This document shows, one piece after another, positions 25,396-34,229 of a stretch of 64,000 bases of DNA. Source of the stretch: Capnocytophaga stomatis. Its GTDB lineage: Bacteria; Bacteroidota; Bacteroidia; Flavobacteriales; Flavobacteriaceae. Where the stretch lies: assembly GCF_002302635.1 (NCBI RefSeq), contig NZ_CP022387.1:1240001-1304000 (forward strand), given 5' to 3'. Below the pieces are notes generated by a model. That model saw nothing but the letters and a program-made list of their open reading frames with translations, had not been told where the DNA came from and made no database searches. Made by a program: the position numbers and the translations under genes. Every line of letters starts with the position of its first letter. Positions within the stretch are counted from its first letter, which is position 1.

Positions 25396-27021
25396 ATGAA
25401 AAAACATATTTTGCTAATTTTCTTTGTAACGTTCTGTTGTGATGGATTTTTCGCACAGCAAAACAAAGATTCTATCGTAAATTATTTATCTAACACCATA
25501 GAAAACAGCAAGATATACACAAACAAGAAAGAAGCTAAAATCAGTTCCTTGAAAGAATTATTGTTGGATAAGAGACTGCCAACTTCTGAGGTTTATCATA
25601 TTAATTTAAAATTATACGAAGAATATCAGAAGTACAAGGTGGATTCCGCTGTGGCGTATCTATTGAAAAACAAGAAAATAGCAACTACACTGAATGAACC
25701 TCTTTTACAAAATGAGGCAAACATACTTCTTTCAAGGCTTTTCTCCATCAAAGGAATGTACGTTGAGGCGTTGGGTTTGTTAAAGTCCATTGATAAGTCC
25801 GTTTTGAGCCAGAAAATGCTGTGCGAATATTACGATTCATACTATTCTTTTTACAGTCATTACGGGCAAAGCACCAATAATATCGACTACTTCAATCAAA
25901 GTGACCGATATCGTGACTCACTTTTACTGAATCTTCCGCCGGAAAGCATCGAATTTGAAATAGAAAGTGCCATTAAAAACTTTTATACCCAAAAAAAGGA
26001 ACTTTCCGAAAGACAATTTTTAAATTTATTACAAAAAACCACAGATAAAAATCCGGAAAGGGCTTTAATCGCATACTTTTTAGGCAAAATTCATCAAGAA
26101 AAGGGAAATATTGATATGCAAGAAGCTTATTTTTCGATGTCTGCCATCACAGATATTCAGAATGCTATCAAAAACAACGCTTCTTTACAAAGTCTCGCCC
26201 TAACTCATTACGCAACAGGCAATCTCGATATGGCATATTTGTTCATAAAAATGGCAATAGAGGATGCAATTTTCTGTAATGTACGCCACAGAGCCGAAGA
26301 AGGAACTTCATTTTATACAATTATCAACACTGCGTACCAACAAAAGGAAAGAAAACAGAAAAAGACACTACAAATGTACCTGGTTCTGATTAGTATTTTG
26401 TCCTTGGCTTTGGTTGGGGCTTTGGTATATGTTTACAAACAAGTAAAAAAACTTATAAAAATCCGTAAAGAACTGCGTTACAGCAATGAACAACTTGCCA
26501 AGCTCAATACTGACCTTTCGGCAATGAACAGAAATTTACAAGAAGTAAACCATATTAAAGAACAATATATTGCCCATTTTTTTGATTTGTGTTCGGCTTA
26601 TATTGACAAAATTGAAAATTATCGTAAACTTTTGTACAAAAAAGCAAACCGAAATCAATTTGATGAATTGTTAAAACTCCTAAAATCGAACACAGTAGAA
26701 GAAAAAGAAATAGAAGAACTATACAATAACTTGGACACCATCTTTTTGAGTATTTACCCAACCTTTGTCGAAGAATTTAATGATTTACTTTTGGAAGAAG
26801 AAAAAATCATTCCGAAAAAAGGTGAATTACTAAATACCGAATTACGGATTTTTGCCTTAATTCGCTTGGGAATTACGGACAGCAACAAAATTGCAGAGTT
26901 CCTGCGTTACTCCCTACGAACCGTTTACAACTACCGCACCAAAGTACGAAATAAAGCCAAAGGCGAACGCGATGAGTTCGAGGAGAAAGTAAAAACCATC
27001 GGGCAATGGAAAGTAACATAA
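25396..27021 (+). CDS. SusR-like DUF6377 transcriptional regulator
   Basis: A 541-aa membrane-spanning regulator. It has a signal peptide, then a periplasmic region of helical repeats (TPR-like, residues ~40-310), a transmembrane helix near 327-349 (MYLVLISILSLALVGALVYV), a cytoplasmic coiled coil, and a C-terminal HTH (TELRIFALIRLGITDSNKIA, then FLRYSLRTVYNYRTKVR). This matches the DUF6377/SusR family, which senses an oligosaccharide in the periplasm and activates a nearby SusCD locus. The susC gene lies 258 bp downstream on the same strand, behind a terminator, which supports local control. Confidence 0.85.
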   Translation: MKKHILLIFFVTFCCDGFFAQQNKDSIVNYLSNTIENSKIYTNKKEAKISSLKELLLDKRLPTSEVYHINLKLYEEYQKYKVDSAVAYLLKNKKIATTLNEPLLQNEANILLSRLFSIKGMYVEALGLLKSIDKSVLSQKMLCEYYDSYYSFYSHYGQSTNNIDYFNQSDRYRDSLLLNLPPESIEFEIESAIKNFYTQKKELSERQFLNLLQKTTDKNPERALIAYFLGKIHQEKGNIDMQEAYFSMSAITDIQNAIKNNASLQSLALTHYATGNLDMAYLFIKMAIEDAIFCNVRHRAEEGTSFYTIINTAYQQKERKQKKTLQMYLVLISILSLALVGALVYVYKQVKKLIKIRKELRYSNEQLAKLNTDLSAMNRNLQEVNHIKEQYIAHFFDLCSAYIDKIENYRKLLYKKANRNQFDELLKLLKSNTVEEKEIEELYNNLDTIFLSIYPTFVEEFNDLLLEEEKIIPKKGELLNTELRIFALIRLGITDSNKIAEFLRYSLRTVYNYRTKVRNKAKGERDEFEEKVKTIGQWKVT

Positions 27022-27050
27022 AACATCGAAACAAAACGAAAACAATCATA

Positions 27051-27083
27051 AACAAGTCGAAATGAAATTAATTTCGACTTGTT
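27051..27083 (+). terminator. Rho-independent terminator after the SusR-like gene
   Basis: Perfect 13-bp arms, AACAAGTCGAAAT (27051-27063) and ATTTCGACTTGTT (27071-27083), with a 7-nt loop and a T tract after. It separates the regulator from the susC transcript. Confidence 0.92.
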
Positions 27084-27279
27084 TTTTGTTTCATTTTTAG
27101 TACTTTTTTAGGCATCCTCCAGAGCATAATTCACTAAAAAACAAATAAGTATATTTTCAAACCAGTACTTTTATACTCCACAACATTTTTAGGAGTTGCT
27201 TTTTCACTAATTTTGGATTGTGAAAGAATTGATTAACTTTCATTGAAAGGAGTTGCTAATAACCTAAATATTTTTATTT

Positions 27280-30249
27280 ATGAAAGTACTAAAAAAATAT
27301 GTAGTAAGTTTTGTATTGTTACTCGGCTGGATAGCTTCGCTTGAAGCACAGAACATCCTCCAAGTAACAGGAACAGTAAGCGATGATTCGGGAATGCCTC
27401 TTCCGGGGGTTTCTGTAATCGTAAAAGGAACTACCAAAGGTACATCAACAGATTTTAATGGAAAATTTGAATTGAAAGACATTCCGCAAGGAGCCACTTT
27501 GGAATTTTCATTCATAGGCTTCAAAACTATTGATGTGCGAGTAACAGGAAATACTGTTAATGTAAAAATGCAGGAAGAGACTGAGGAATTGGACGAAATT
27601 GTTGTCATTGGTTACGGTACTCAGAAAAAAGGCGATGTAACTACTGCCATCACTTCGGTAAGCACCAAGGACATCGACCAGCGTCCTGTAACGTCAGCAG
27701 CTCAGGCTATTCAAGGGCGTGCTGCCGGGGTTCAAGTAGTTCAGCCCAGTGGAGCTCCGGGTGCAGGACTTTCAGTTCGCATTCGTGGAAATACTTCCAT
27801 CAGTGCTTCAAATGACCCTCTTTACGTGGTAGATGGCGTTCCTGTGCAGGACATCAACAATATTGCTCCTACCGATATTCAGGATATGCAAATATTGAAA
27901 GACGCCTCATCATCAGCTATTTATGGTTCGCGTGCTGCCAATGGTGTTGTTCTTATCACAACAAAGCAAGGAAAAGGAGGAGAAGCGAAAGTTTCAATCA
28001 ATTCGTATATTGGTATGTCGAACATTGCCAATAAAATTGAATCTCTCAATTACGCTCAATACAAAGAGTTGATGGACGAAACAAAAGCAGCCACCATTCC
28101 AGCTGGATTGACTGATGTAACCGATTGGAATAAAGAAACATACAGAACAGGATTCAATCGTAATTACCAAGTTTCGGTTTCAGATGCCAACGAAAGAACA
28201 AATTACTACCTTTCAGCAGGTTACACCAAAGATGACGGAATTATCCGCAGTTCATTCTTTGAAAGATATAATGTTCGTCTGAATTTAGAGAACAAAACTA
28301 AAAAATGGCTTACATTAGGAGCAAATGTCTCTTACTCTGACTATTCTTCAAACAATATTATCTCCGGACAAGGTTCAAACCGTGCAGGCGTAGTACTTTC
28401 CGTGATAAATACGCCAACATACGCTCCTATTTGGAGTGATAATCCAAAACAATATTATAACAATTTCTACGGAGTGAATATTACGCATCCGGTTGAGAAT
28501 ATTTCTCGTAATGCGGACAATTCAACCAATAACAATCGTTTTGTTGGAAGTGGTTCAGCAACGATTCATTTTACCGACGCTTTGAAATTCAAATCAACTT
28601 TTGCTATTGACAGATTAGCTCACAAACACACAAGTTGGCTTGACCCAGAGGCAACAGCTTGGGGACGTCAAAACTTCGGAAATGCTTCTGACGTTCGTTC
28701 AAACGTAACTTTGCTAACGTTCGATAATCTTTTAACTTTTGACAAAAATTTCGGAAAACACTCATTGTCATTATTGGCGGGTACCTCCGGAACTACTTCA
28801 AAATATGATGAAAGCGAAATAAGAGGCTCTCATTACGCTTCTTCGGATATTAAAACCTTGAATGCTGCCAACAAAATCGACCCTAATAGTACAAAAACAT
28901 ATGCTTCACAATGGGCAATGATGTCGTATTTAGGACGAATTTCTTATAACTATGACGGAAAATATTTGCTAACGGCTAATTTCCGTGCCGATGGTTCTTC
29001 AAAATTAGCACCGGGCAAACGATGGGGTTATTTCCCTTCAATATCAGTTGGTTGGAGACTTTCCAAAGAAAATTTCTTGAGTGACGTGGCTTGGCTTTCC
29101 GATTTAAAAATTCGTGGAGGTTGGGGTCAAGTAGGTAACCAAGCAGGTATTGGACCTTACGGACACTTATTGCTCTACAGTATCGCACGAAAAGACTGGT
29201 GGGACAGCAACAATACGAACGCTCTTGTAACAATAAGCCCTACAAGCTTTTCAAATCCTGACTTAACTTGGGAAACTACTACGCAAAGCAACATCGGGAT
29301 TGACATAGCATTATTCAACAATCGGCTTGCTTTAACTGCCGATGCGTATTTAAAAAGAACTACCGATTTGCTTATGAACGTACCACTTCCTGCCACTTCA
29401 CCATATCCGTTTGTGTATAGAAACGAAGGTGAAATGACCAACAAAGGGCTTGAATTTGGCATCAATAGTCGAAATTTTGTAGGAGAAGATTTCAATTGGA
29501 ATACCGCTTTCAATATTTCTTTCAACAGAAATAAATTAGAAAAATTGACACTTCAAAAAGTATATTATTATGCTCGAACTTCCGAAAGAACTAATGAATA
29601 CGTAGTAAGAATGCAAGAAGGAATGCCTTTGGGGCAATTTTGGGGACGCATAAGTGAAGGTGTAAACCCTGATACCGGAGATATCGTTTATCGTGATGTT
29701 AATGGCGATGGCAATGTTGACTCAAATGACAAAACATTTATCGGCGACCCAAATCCTGACTTCACTTTTGGTTTGACTAATGATTTTACTTACAAAAATT
29801 TCAGCTTAAACATCTTCTTACAAGGCTCTTACGGAAATGATATTTACAACGCTTCTCGCATTGAAATGGAAGGTATGTACGATGGTAAAAATCAATCAAC
29901 TGCGGTGCTAAATCGCTGGAGAACACCTGGTCAAGTAACTGATATTCCTCGAGCTGTCAGAGGAACAAACAATATCTTCGCTTCGTCACGTTGGGTGGAA
30001 GATGGTTCATATTTGCGTGTAAAATCCGTAACACTTTCTTACAACGTACCGGTGCAAAGCTTGGAAAAATTAGGAATTCGAAAAATACAGCCTTATTTCA
30101 CAGCACAAAACTTATTGACTTTTACCAACTACAAAGGTTTCGACCCAGAAGTAAACCAATTTACAGGGAATCAACCTATTTTCGGTATTGATTGGGGAAC
30201 TTATCCACAAACGAAAACTTTTATCTTCGGGCTTAATGTAGAATTTTAA
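27280..30249 (+). CDS. SusC-like TonB-dependent outer-membrane transporter
   Basis: A 989-aa SusC/RagA-type receptor that imports oligosaccharides with its SusD lid. After the signal peptide comes a carboxypeptidase-D-like domain (VTGTVSDDSGMPLPGVSVI, residues ~28-100). The SusC signature DEIVVIGYGTQKKGDVT follows, then the plug (VRIRGNTSISASNDPLYVVD, IYGSRAANGVVLITTK) and a 22-strand barrel ending FIFGLNVEF. Length is normal. It starts an operon with susD, GH30, SGNH and GH3 genes. Energy from TonB is expected. Confidence 0.96.
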   Translation: MKVLKKYVVSFVLLLGWIASLEAQNILQVTGTVSDDSGMPLPGVSVIVKGTTKGTSTDFNGKFELKDIPQGATLEFSFIGFKTIDVRVTGNTVNVKMQEETEELDEIVVIGYGTQKKGDVTTAITSVSTKDIDQRPVTSAAQAIQGRAAGVQVVQPSGAPGAGLSVRIRGNTSISASNDPLYVVDGVPVQDINNIAPTDIQDMQILKDASSSAIYGSRAANGVVLITTKQGKGGEAKVSINSYIGMSNIANKIESLNYAQYKELMDETKAATIPAGLTDVTDWNKETYRTGFNRNYQVSVSDANERTNYYLSAGYTKDDGIIRSSFFERYNVRLNLENKTKKWLTLGANVSYSDYSSNNIISGQGSNRAGVVLSVINTPTYAPIWSDNPKQYYNNFYGVNITHPVENISRNADNSTNNNRFVGSGSATIHFTDALKFKSTFAIDRLAHKHTSWLDPEATAWGRQNFGNASDVRSNVTLLTFDNLLTFDKNFGKHSLSLLAGTSGTTSKYDESEIRGSHYASSDIKTLNAANKIDPNSTKTYASQWAMMSYLGRISYNYDGKYLLTANFRADGSSKLAPGKRWGYFPSISVGWRLSKENFLSDVAWLSDLKIRGGWGQVGNQAGIGPYGHLLLYSIARKDWWDSNNTNALVTISPTSFSNPDLTWETTTQSNIGIDIALFNNRLALTADAYLKRTTDLLMNVPLPATSPYPFVYRNEGEMTNKGLEFGINSRNFVGEDFNWNTAFNISFNRNKLEKLTLQKVYYYARTSERTNEYVVRMQEGMPLGQFWGRISEGVNPDTGDIVYRDVNGDGNVDSNDKTFIGDPNPDFTFGLTNDFTYKNFSLNIFLQGSYGNDIYNASRIEMEGMYDGKNQSTAVLNRWRTPGQVTDIPRAVRGTNNIFASSRWVEDGSYLRVKSVTLSYNVPVQSLEKLGIRKIQPYFTAQNLLTFTNYKGFDPEVNQFTGNQPIFGIDWGTYPQTKTFIFGLNVEF

Positions 30250-30261
30250 AACTTGATTACA

Positions 30262-31755
30262 ATGAAAAAATATATCTCACCTTTTTTTGCATCGGTTATA
30301 TTGCTCACTGCTTGCAATTTAGACCAAGACCCTCTTGCCGATTACAGTCAAGTTACGGTGGGTGGCAATACCGGGACAACCAACTTTACCACTAAAACCG
30401 AAATGCAAGCCGCCTATGACAATATGTACACTTACATCAAGAATAACGGACAAGAATTCTGGGGGCTTGATTTTGAAGTAAATTCCGAAACACGTTCTGA
30501 TAATGCGTATGCAGGCTCAACCGATTTTCCTGTAGCAGCCGTTGAACGAAATATCCAAGATGCTTCCAATGGTAACATTACAAGGGATTGGAAGGGGTAT
30601 TTAGCTGCCATATCACGTGCAAATATTATCATCGCAAATATTGATAAAGTGCCCGATGCTTCTCTTACCGACACGGAACGCAAACAGTGGAAAGCCGAAG
30701 CCCAAATTCTTCGTGCGTGGATGTACTATGATATGGTTCGTTTTTGGGGCGAAGTACCTTTATTACCTGCGGTTAATGTGCCTTCAATAGCTTCTTTTGA
30801 TGAAGTAAATGAATTACTCTATCGTGAGAGAAATTCCGTTCAGGAAGTTTATGGCGATATCATCAAAAACTTGGAAGAAGCCGTTCAGAATGCTCCTGCT
30901 GTTAATAGTTCAAACAAATTTTTGTTGAGCCGTGCCGTAGCTAATGCACTTTTAGCCAAAGTATATGCCGAAATTCCGGTTCGTAATTATGCTAAAACTA
31001 TTACTCATTGCGACGCGGTCATTGCCGACGGATTTTCATTACTGCCTGATTACGCCGACCTTTTCCAACTTAATGAAGCCCAAAATGATGTAAAAGTTCG
31101 TAATTCTGCTGAATCTATTTTCGAAATTTCCTATCAAGGGGCTTATATGTGGGTTGGAGGTATTATGGGCAAAAATTACCTAAACCCGAAGGATAAAATC
31201 TCTTGGGCAAGATGGGTAGCTCCTTCACGCGATTTAATTGCTGATTTTGACTCTGAAGGCGATGTTATTCGTAAATCACAATCCATTGTGTATGAGGAGG
31301 TATCTTACGACCATTACTATCCTAAAGAAAATTATCCGTTTGTGTACAAATTACGCTCTAACCTAAACAGTATCATTAAATTACGTTTAGCAGATATCTT
31401 ACTTTTAAAAGCTGAAGCTTTGGTTGCTACGGGAGACTTAAATGGTGCAGCTACCTTAGTAAATCAAGTACGTGCCAGAGTGAAATTACCTGCTCTTTCT
31501 GCAAATATAACGTCTTCTTCTGAAGCAATGATGACAGCTGTTATGAAAGAACGTCGTTTGGAATTAGCTTTTGAAGGACATCGTTGGTTTGACCTTTTGC
31601 GTTCAGGGAAAGTAGTTGAAATAATGAATTCTCTTAATTCAAGAGACCCTAAACGTTTGACTATAAAACCTTTCACGGAGCAAACTACATTATATCCTGT
31701 GCCTCAATCCGAGATTGAAGCTAATCCGAAACTTACTCAAAACCCTGGATACTAA
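30262..31755 (+). CDS. SusD/RagB-like surface glycan-binding lipoprotein
   Basis: A 497-aa lipoprotein. The ATG at 30262 precedes a signal peptide with Cys in LLTACN; a TTG three codons earlier is less likely. SusD features are clear: W...A.I.RANIII.NID, EAQILRAWMYYDMVRFWGEV, the TPR-like core LLKAEALVATGDLNGAATLVNQVR, and the terminal ERRLELAFEGHRWFDLLRSG. It covers the SusC barrel and captures glycan at the cell surface. It lies 12 bp after susC and 4 bp before the GH30 gene. Confidence 0.96.
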   Translation: MKKYISPFFASVILLTACNLDQDPLADYSQVTVGGNTGTTNFTTKTEMQAAYDNMYTYIKNNGQEFWGLDFEVNSETRSDNAYAGSTDFPVAAVERNIQDASNGNITRDWKGYLAAISRANIIIANIDKVPDASLTDTERKQWKAEAQILRAWMYYDMVRFWGEVPLLPAVNVPSIASFDEVNELLYRERNSVQEVYGDIIKNLEEAVQNAPAVNSSNKFLLSRAVANALLAKVYAEIPVRNYAKTITHCDAVIADGFSLLPDYADLFQLNEAQNDVKVRNSAESIFEISYQGAYMWVGGIMGKNYLNPKDKISWARWVAPSRDLIADFDSEGDVIRKSQSIVYEEVSYDHYYPKENYPFVYKLRSNLNSIIKLRLADILLLKAEALVATGDLNGAATLVNQVRARVKLPALSANITSSSEAMMTAVMKERRLELAFEGHRWFDLLRSGKVVEIMNSLNSRDPKRLTIKPFTEQTTLYPVPQSEIEANPKLTQNPGY

Positions 31756-31759
31756 ATAA

Positions 31760-33226
31760 ATGACACGCATTTCTCTATCACATATAGTTCTTGGAATTTG
31801 GGCAGTAACTTCGTGTACTGCCCCAAAATCCAATTTACCGCAAACTGATAATGAAAAAGTTACGGTTTTGGTTTCTACAGGAAATCGTGAAAAGAATTTC
31901 CACAGGGAAGAGATTATGCTCAAAGAAAATAAAACGCAAATCAGTGCGAATATCACGCTAAATCCTTCCAAAAAATACCAAACTGTTTATGGATTCGGTT
32001 CGGCGATTACGGGCTCCACTTGCTACAATCTCCTGAAAATGAACCCAGAAGATAGAAAATCGTTCTTAAGAGAAACTTTTTCAGTTAGTGAAGGACTTGG
32101 ACAGAGTTATGTTCGTGTTCCGATAGGTTGTTCCGATTTTTCACTCAGTGAATACACTTGCTGCGACACACCCGGAATTGAAAATTTCGCCTTGCAAGAA
32201 GAAGAAACACAGTACATTATCCCAATTCTGAAAGAAATTCTGGAGATAAACCCTGATATTCAGATTATAGGCTCACCTTGGACACCTCCTCGATGGATGA
32301 AAGTGAACAATCTGAAGGATTTACAACCTCATAATCAATGGACAAGCGGTCATCTCAACCCGAAATATTATCAGGATTACGCTACATATTTCGTGAAATG
32401 GATTCAGGCAATGAAAAGCCACGGCATTGATGTACACGCCATTACCATTCAGAATGAACCGCTTAACAGAGGAAATTCAGCTTCAATGTTTATGGGCTGG
32501 GAAGAGCAATTGGCTTTTATCAAAACAGCTCTTGGCAAAACCTTAAAAGACAGTGGTTTAAACACGAAAATTTATCTGTTTGACCATAATTACAACTACG
32601 ACAATATGCCCAAGCAGCAAGGTTACCCAACGCATATTTACAGCGATGAAGAAGCCTCGAAATATGTTACAGGAGCGGCGTACCACAATTATGGAGGGCA
32701 ATATTCCGAATTGGAAAAAATTCACTATCAATATCCTGATAAAGAATTGATTTTCACTGAAACTTCTATCGGTACGTGGAATGATGGTCGTAACCTTTCT
32801 CTCCGTTTGGCTGATGATATGGAGCAGATAGGTTTCGGAACGTTGAACAATTGGTGTAAAGCAGTGATTGTATGGAATTTAATGCTTGATGAAAACGGAG
32901 CTCCCAATCGTGAAGGCGGTTGTAAAACTTGCTTTGGGGCGGTAGATATTTCTACAAATGATTATAAAACCATTACCAAAAATTCGCATTATTACGTTAT
33001 CGGGCATTTGTCATCGGTAATAAAACCTGATGCGGTTCGGATTGAAAATCAGAAAAATACAGACCAAAATATACTCTGTACTTCCTTCCAAAACACAGAC
33101 GGAAGTTACGCTTTGGTGCTGCTTAACAAAAATGCACAAGACACTCAGGTAGTTGTTACTGACGGTCAGAAACATTTTTCTTACACCGTTCCTGCCAATG
33201 CTGTGGCGTCTTTCAAATGGAAATAA
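31760..33226 (+). CDS. GH30 endo-beta-glucanase lipoprotein
   Basis: A 488-aa GH30 enzyme with lipobox AVTSC, so probably surface-anchored. Catalytic residues are visible: acid/base Glu in AITIQNEPLN and nucleophile Glu in LIFTETSIGTWN. The FGSAITGST opening, GSPWTPPRWMKVN and the C-terminal beta-sandwich (SYALVLLNKNAQDTQ) fit GH30 subfamily 3. Known enzymes of that subfamily in Bacteroides cut beta-1,6-glucan (pustulan, fungal wall). The gene starts 4 bp after susD. The beta-1,6 specificity is inferred from subfamily look and locus partners, not proven. Confidence 0.88.
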   Translation: MTRISLSHIVLGIWAVTSCTAPKSNLPQTDNEKVTVLVSTGNREKNFHREEIMLKENKTQISANITLNPSKKYQTVYGFGSAITGSTCYNLLKMNPEDRKSFLRETFSVSEGLGQSYVRVPIGCSDFSLSEYTCCDTPGIENFALQEEETQYIIPILKEILEINPDIQIIGSPWTPPRWMKVNNLKDLQPHNQWTSGHLNPKYYQDYATYFVKWIQAMKSHGIDVHAITIQNEPLNRGNSASMFMGWEEQLAFIKTALGKTLKDSGLNTKIYLFDHNYNYDNMPKQQGYPTHIYSDEEASKYVTGAAYHNYGGQYSELEKIHYQYPDKELIFTETSIGTWNDGRNLSLRLADDMEQIGFGTLNNWCKAVIVWNLMLDENGAPNREGGCKTCFGAVDISTNDYKTITKNSHYYVIGHLSSVIKPDAVRIENQKNTDQNILCTSFQNTDGSYALVLLNKNAQDTQVVVTDGQKHFSYTVPANAVASFKWK

Positions 33227-33276
33227 AATGTTAAAAAATGGAGCGTGTAATAAAAAGTATGATGATAGTCCTTATT

Positions 33277-33303
33277 GTCAGGCTGAGCGAAGTTGAAGTC
33301 TGA
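33277..33303 (+). repeat. Short dispersed GTCAGGCTGAGCGAAG-type intergenic element
   Basis: The segment starting GTCAGGCTGAGCGAAGTTGA lies alone between the GH30 and SGNH genes. A very similar segment recurs in intergenic DNA of many bacteria, mostly Bacteroidota. There is one copy in this window. Function unknown. Confidence 0.5.
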
Positions 33304-33365
33304 TAAAGCCCCCCTTTTTGAGGCGTCGTACTTCTTATGTTACTAAAAAAAATACTAGAATAACA

Positions 33366-34070
33366 ATGAAAAAAATATTCTTTTTGCTTGTATTGTTCTC
33401 AAATGTAATTGTTTGGGGGCAAACCATCACTATCAAAGGTAAAATTCCTTTCAAACACACCGATGAAACAGCTTGGATTAAGCGTTATCAACACGATATC
33501 GACAAATACAAAGAGGAAAACAAAAAATTAAACAATCGTTCGTGTGATGTGCTTTTTCTTGGAAGTTCGTCCATAAACCTTTGGAAAACAATTCACGAGG
33601 ATTTTGCTCCTTTGAAGATTATCCGGCGTTCGTACGGAGGTTCTACACTTCGCGATATGGTTTATAATTACAAAGTCATAGCCAAAGGGTACGACCCGAA
33701 AAAAATCTTGCTTTATGTTGAAAACGACTTGGGAGCTCATAAAGAAGGAGTTTCGGCGGTAAAATGTTTTGATTTGTTCCGAATTTTCATCAGCAAACTC
33801 AAAAAAGAGTATCCACACGCACAGCTTTTTGTTGTATCGCTCAAACCATCGGAGCATAAAGCCGACCAGTTACAAGACCAGCTGCTGGTAAACAGTTTTC
33901 TACAAGCAAACGCCAGAGAACAAAATTATACCTATATTGACGTTACCAGAGTGATGTACGATGCAGAGGGGAATTTACGACAAGATATTTTCGTAGAAGA
34001 TCAATTACATCTCAACTCCGAAGGTTATCAGCTTTGGACTGAGGTAATTAAACCCTATTTAATCAAATGA
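33366..34070 (+). CDS. SGNH/GDSL-family secreted hydrolase
   Basis: A 234-aa exported SGNH hydrolase from ATG 33366 (signal peptide VLFSNVIVWGQ). Block I is CDVLFLGSSSINLWK with the nucleophile Ser, the Gly block is RRSYGGSTLRDM, the Asn block is LYVENDLGAH, and the Asp/His pair is VEDQLHLNSEGY. Such esterases in glycan loci remove acyl groups that would block glycosidases. It sits between GH30 and GH3 in the operon, replacing the surface glycan-binding protein found there in the Bacteroides beta-1,6-glucan locus. Its acyl substrate is not known. Confidence 0.85.
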   Translation: MKKIFFLLVLFSNVIVWGQTITIKGKIPFKHTDETAWIKRYQHDIDKYKEENKKLNNRSCDVLFLGSSSINLWKTIHEDFAPLKIIRRSYGGSTLRDMVYNYKVIAKGYDPKKILLYVENDLGAHKEGVSAVKCFDLFRIFISKLKKEYPHAQLFVVSLKPSEHKADQLQDQLLVNSFLQANAREQNYTYIDVTRVMYDAEGNLRQDIFVEDQLHLNSEGYQLWTEVIKPYLIK

Positions 34071-34135
34071 AAGTAACGAATATATTTTCATAGTTAGCAT
34101 AAGTTTAAGGTTAGTAGTTCCGATGAAGTAAGGGC

Positions 34136-34185
34136 AAGAGCTTGGGAAACCTTTTCCAGCTCTTCTCTTACGGATTTGGTAAGAG
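34136..34185 (+). other. Two abutting RNA hairpins in the SGNH-GH3 gap
   Basis: Hairpin 1 pairs AAGAGCT (34136-34142) with AGCTCTT (34158-34164). Hairpin 2 pairs CTCTTAC (34165-34171) with GTAAGAG (34179-34185). They abut with no gap and lie 45 bp before the GH3 start. There is no T tract right after hairpin 1. They may act in mRNA processing or partial termination within the operon. Confidence 0.45.
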
Positions 34186-34229
34186 TTATCCTTTTAATAA
34201 AATTTTACAATACATTAAATATCAGTATA

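Noticed and set aside
27280-30249. Siderophore receptor
   Set aside because: The length, CarboxypepD-like domain, SusC signature and directly following SusD fit glycan import.
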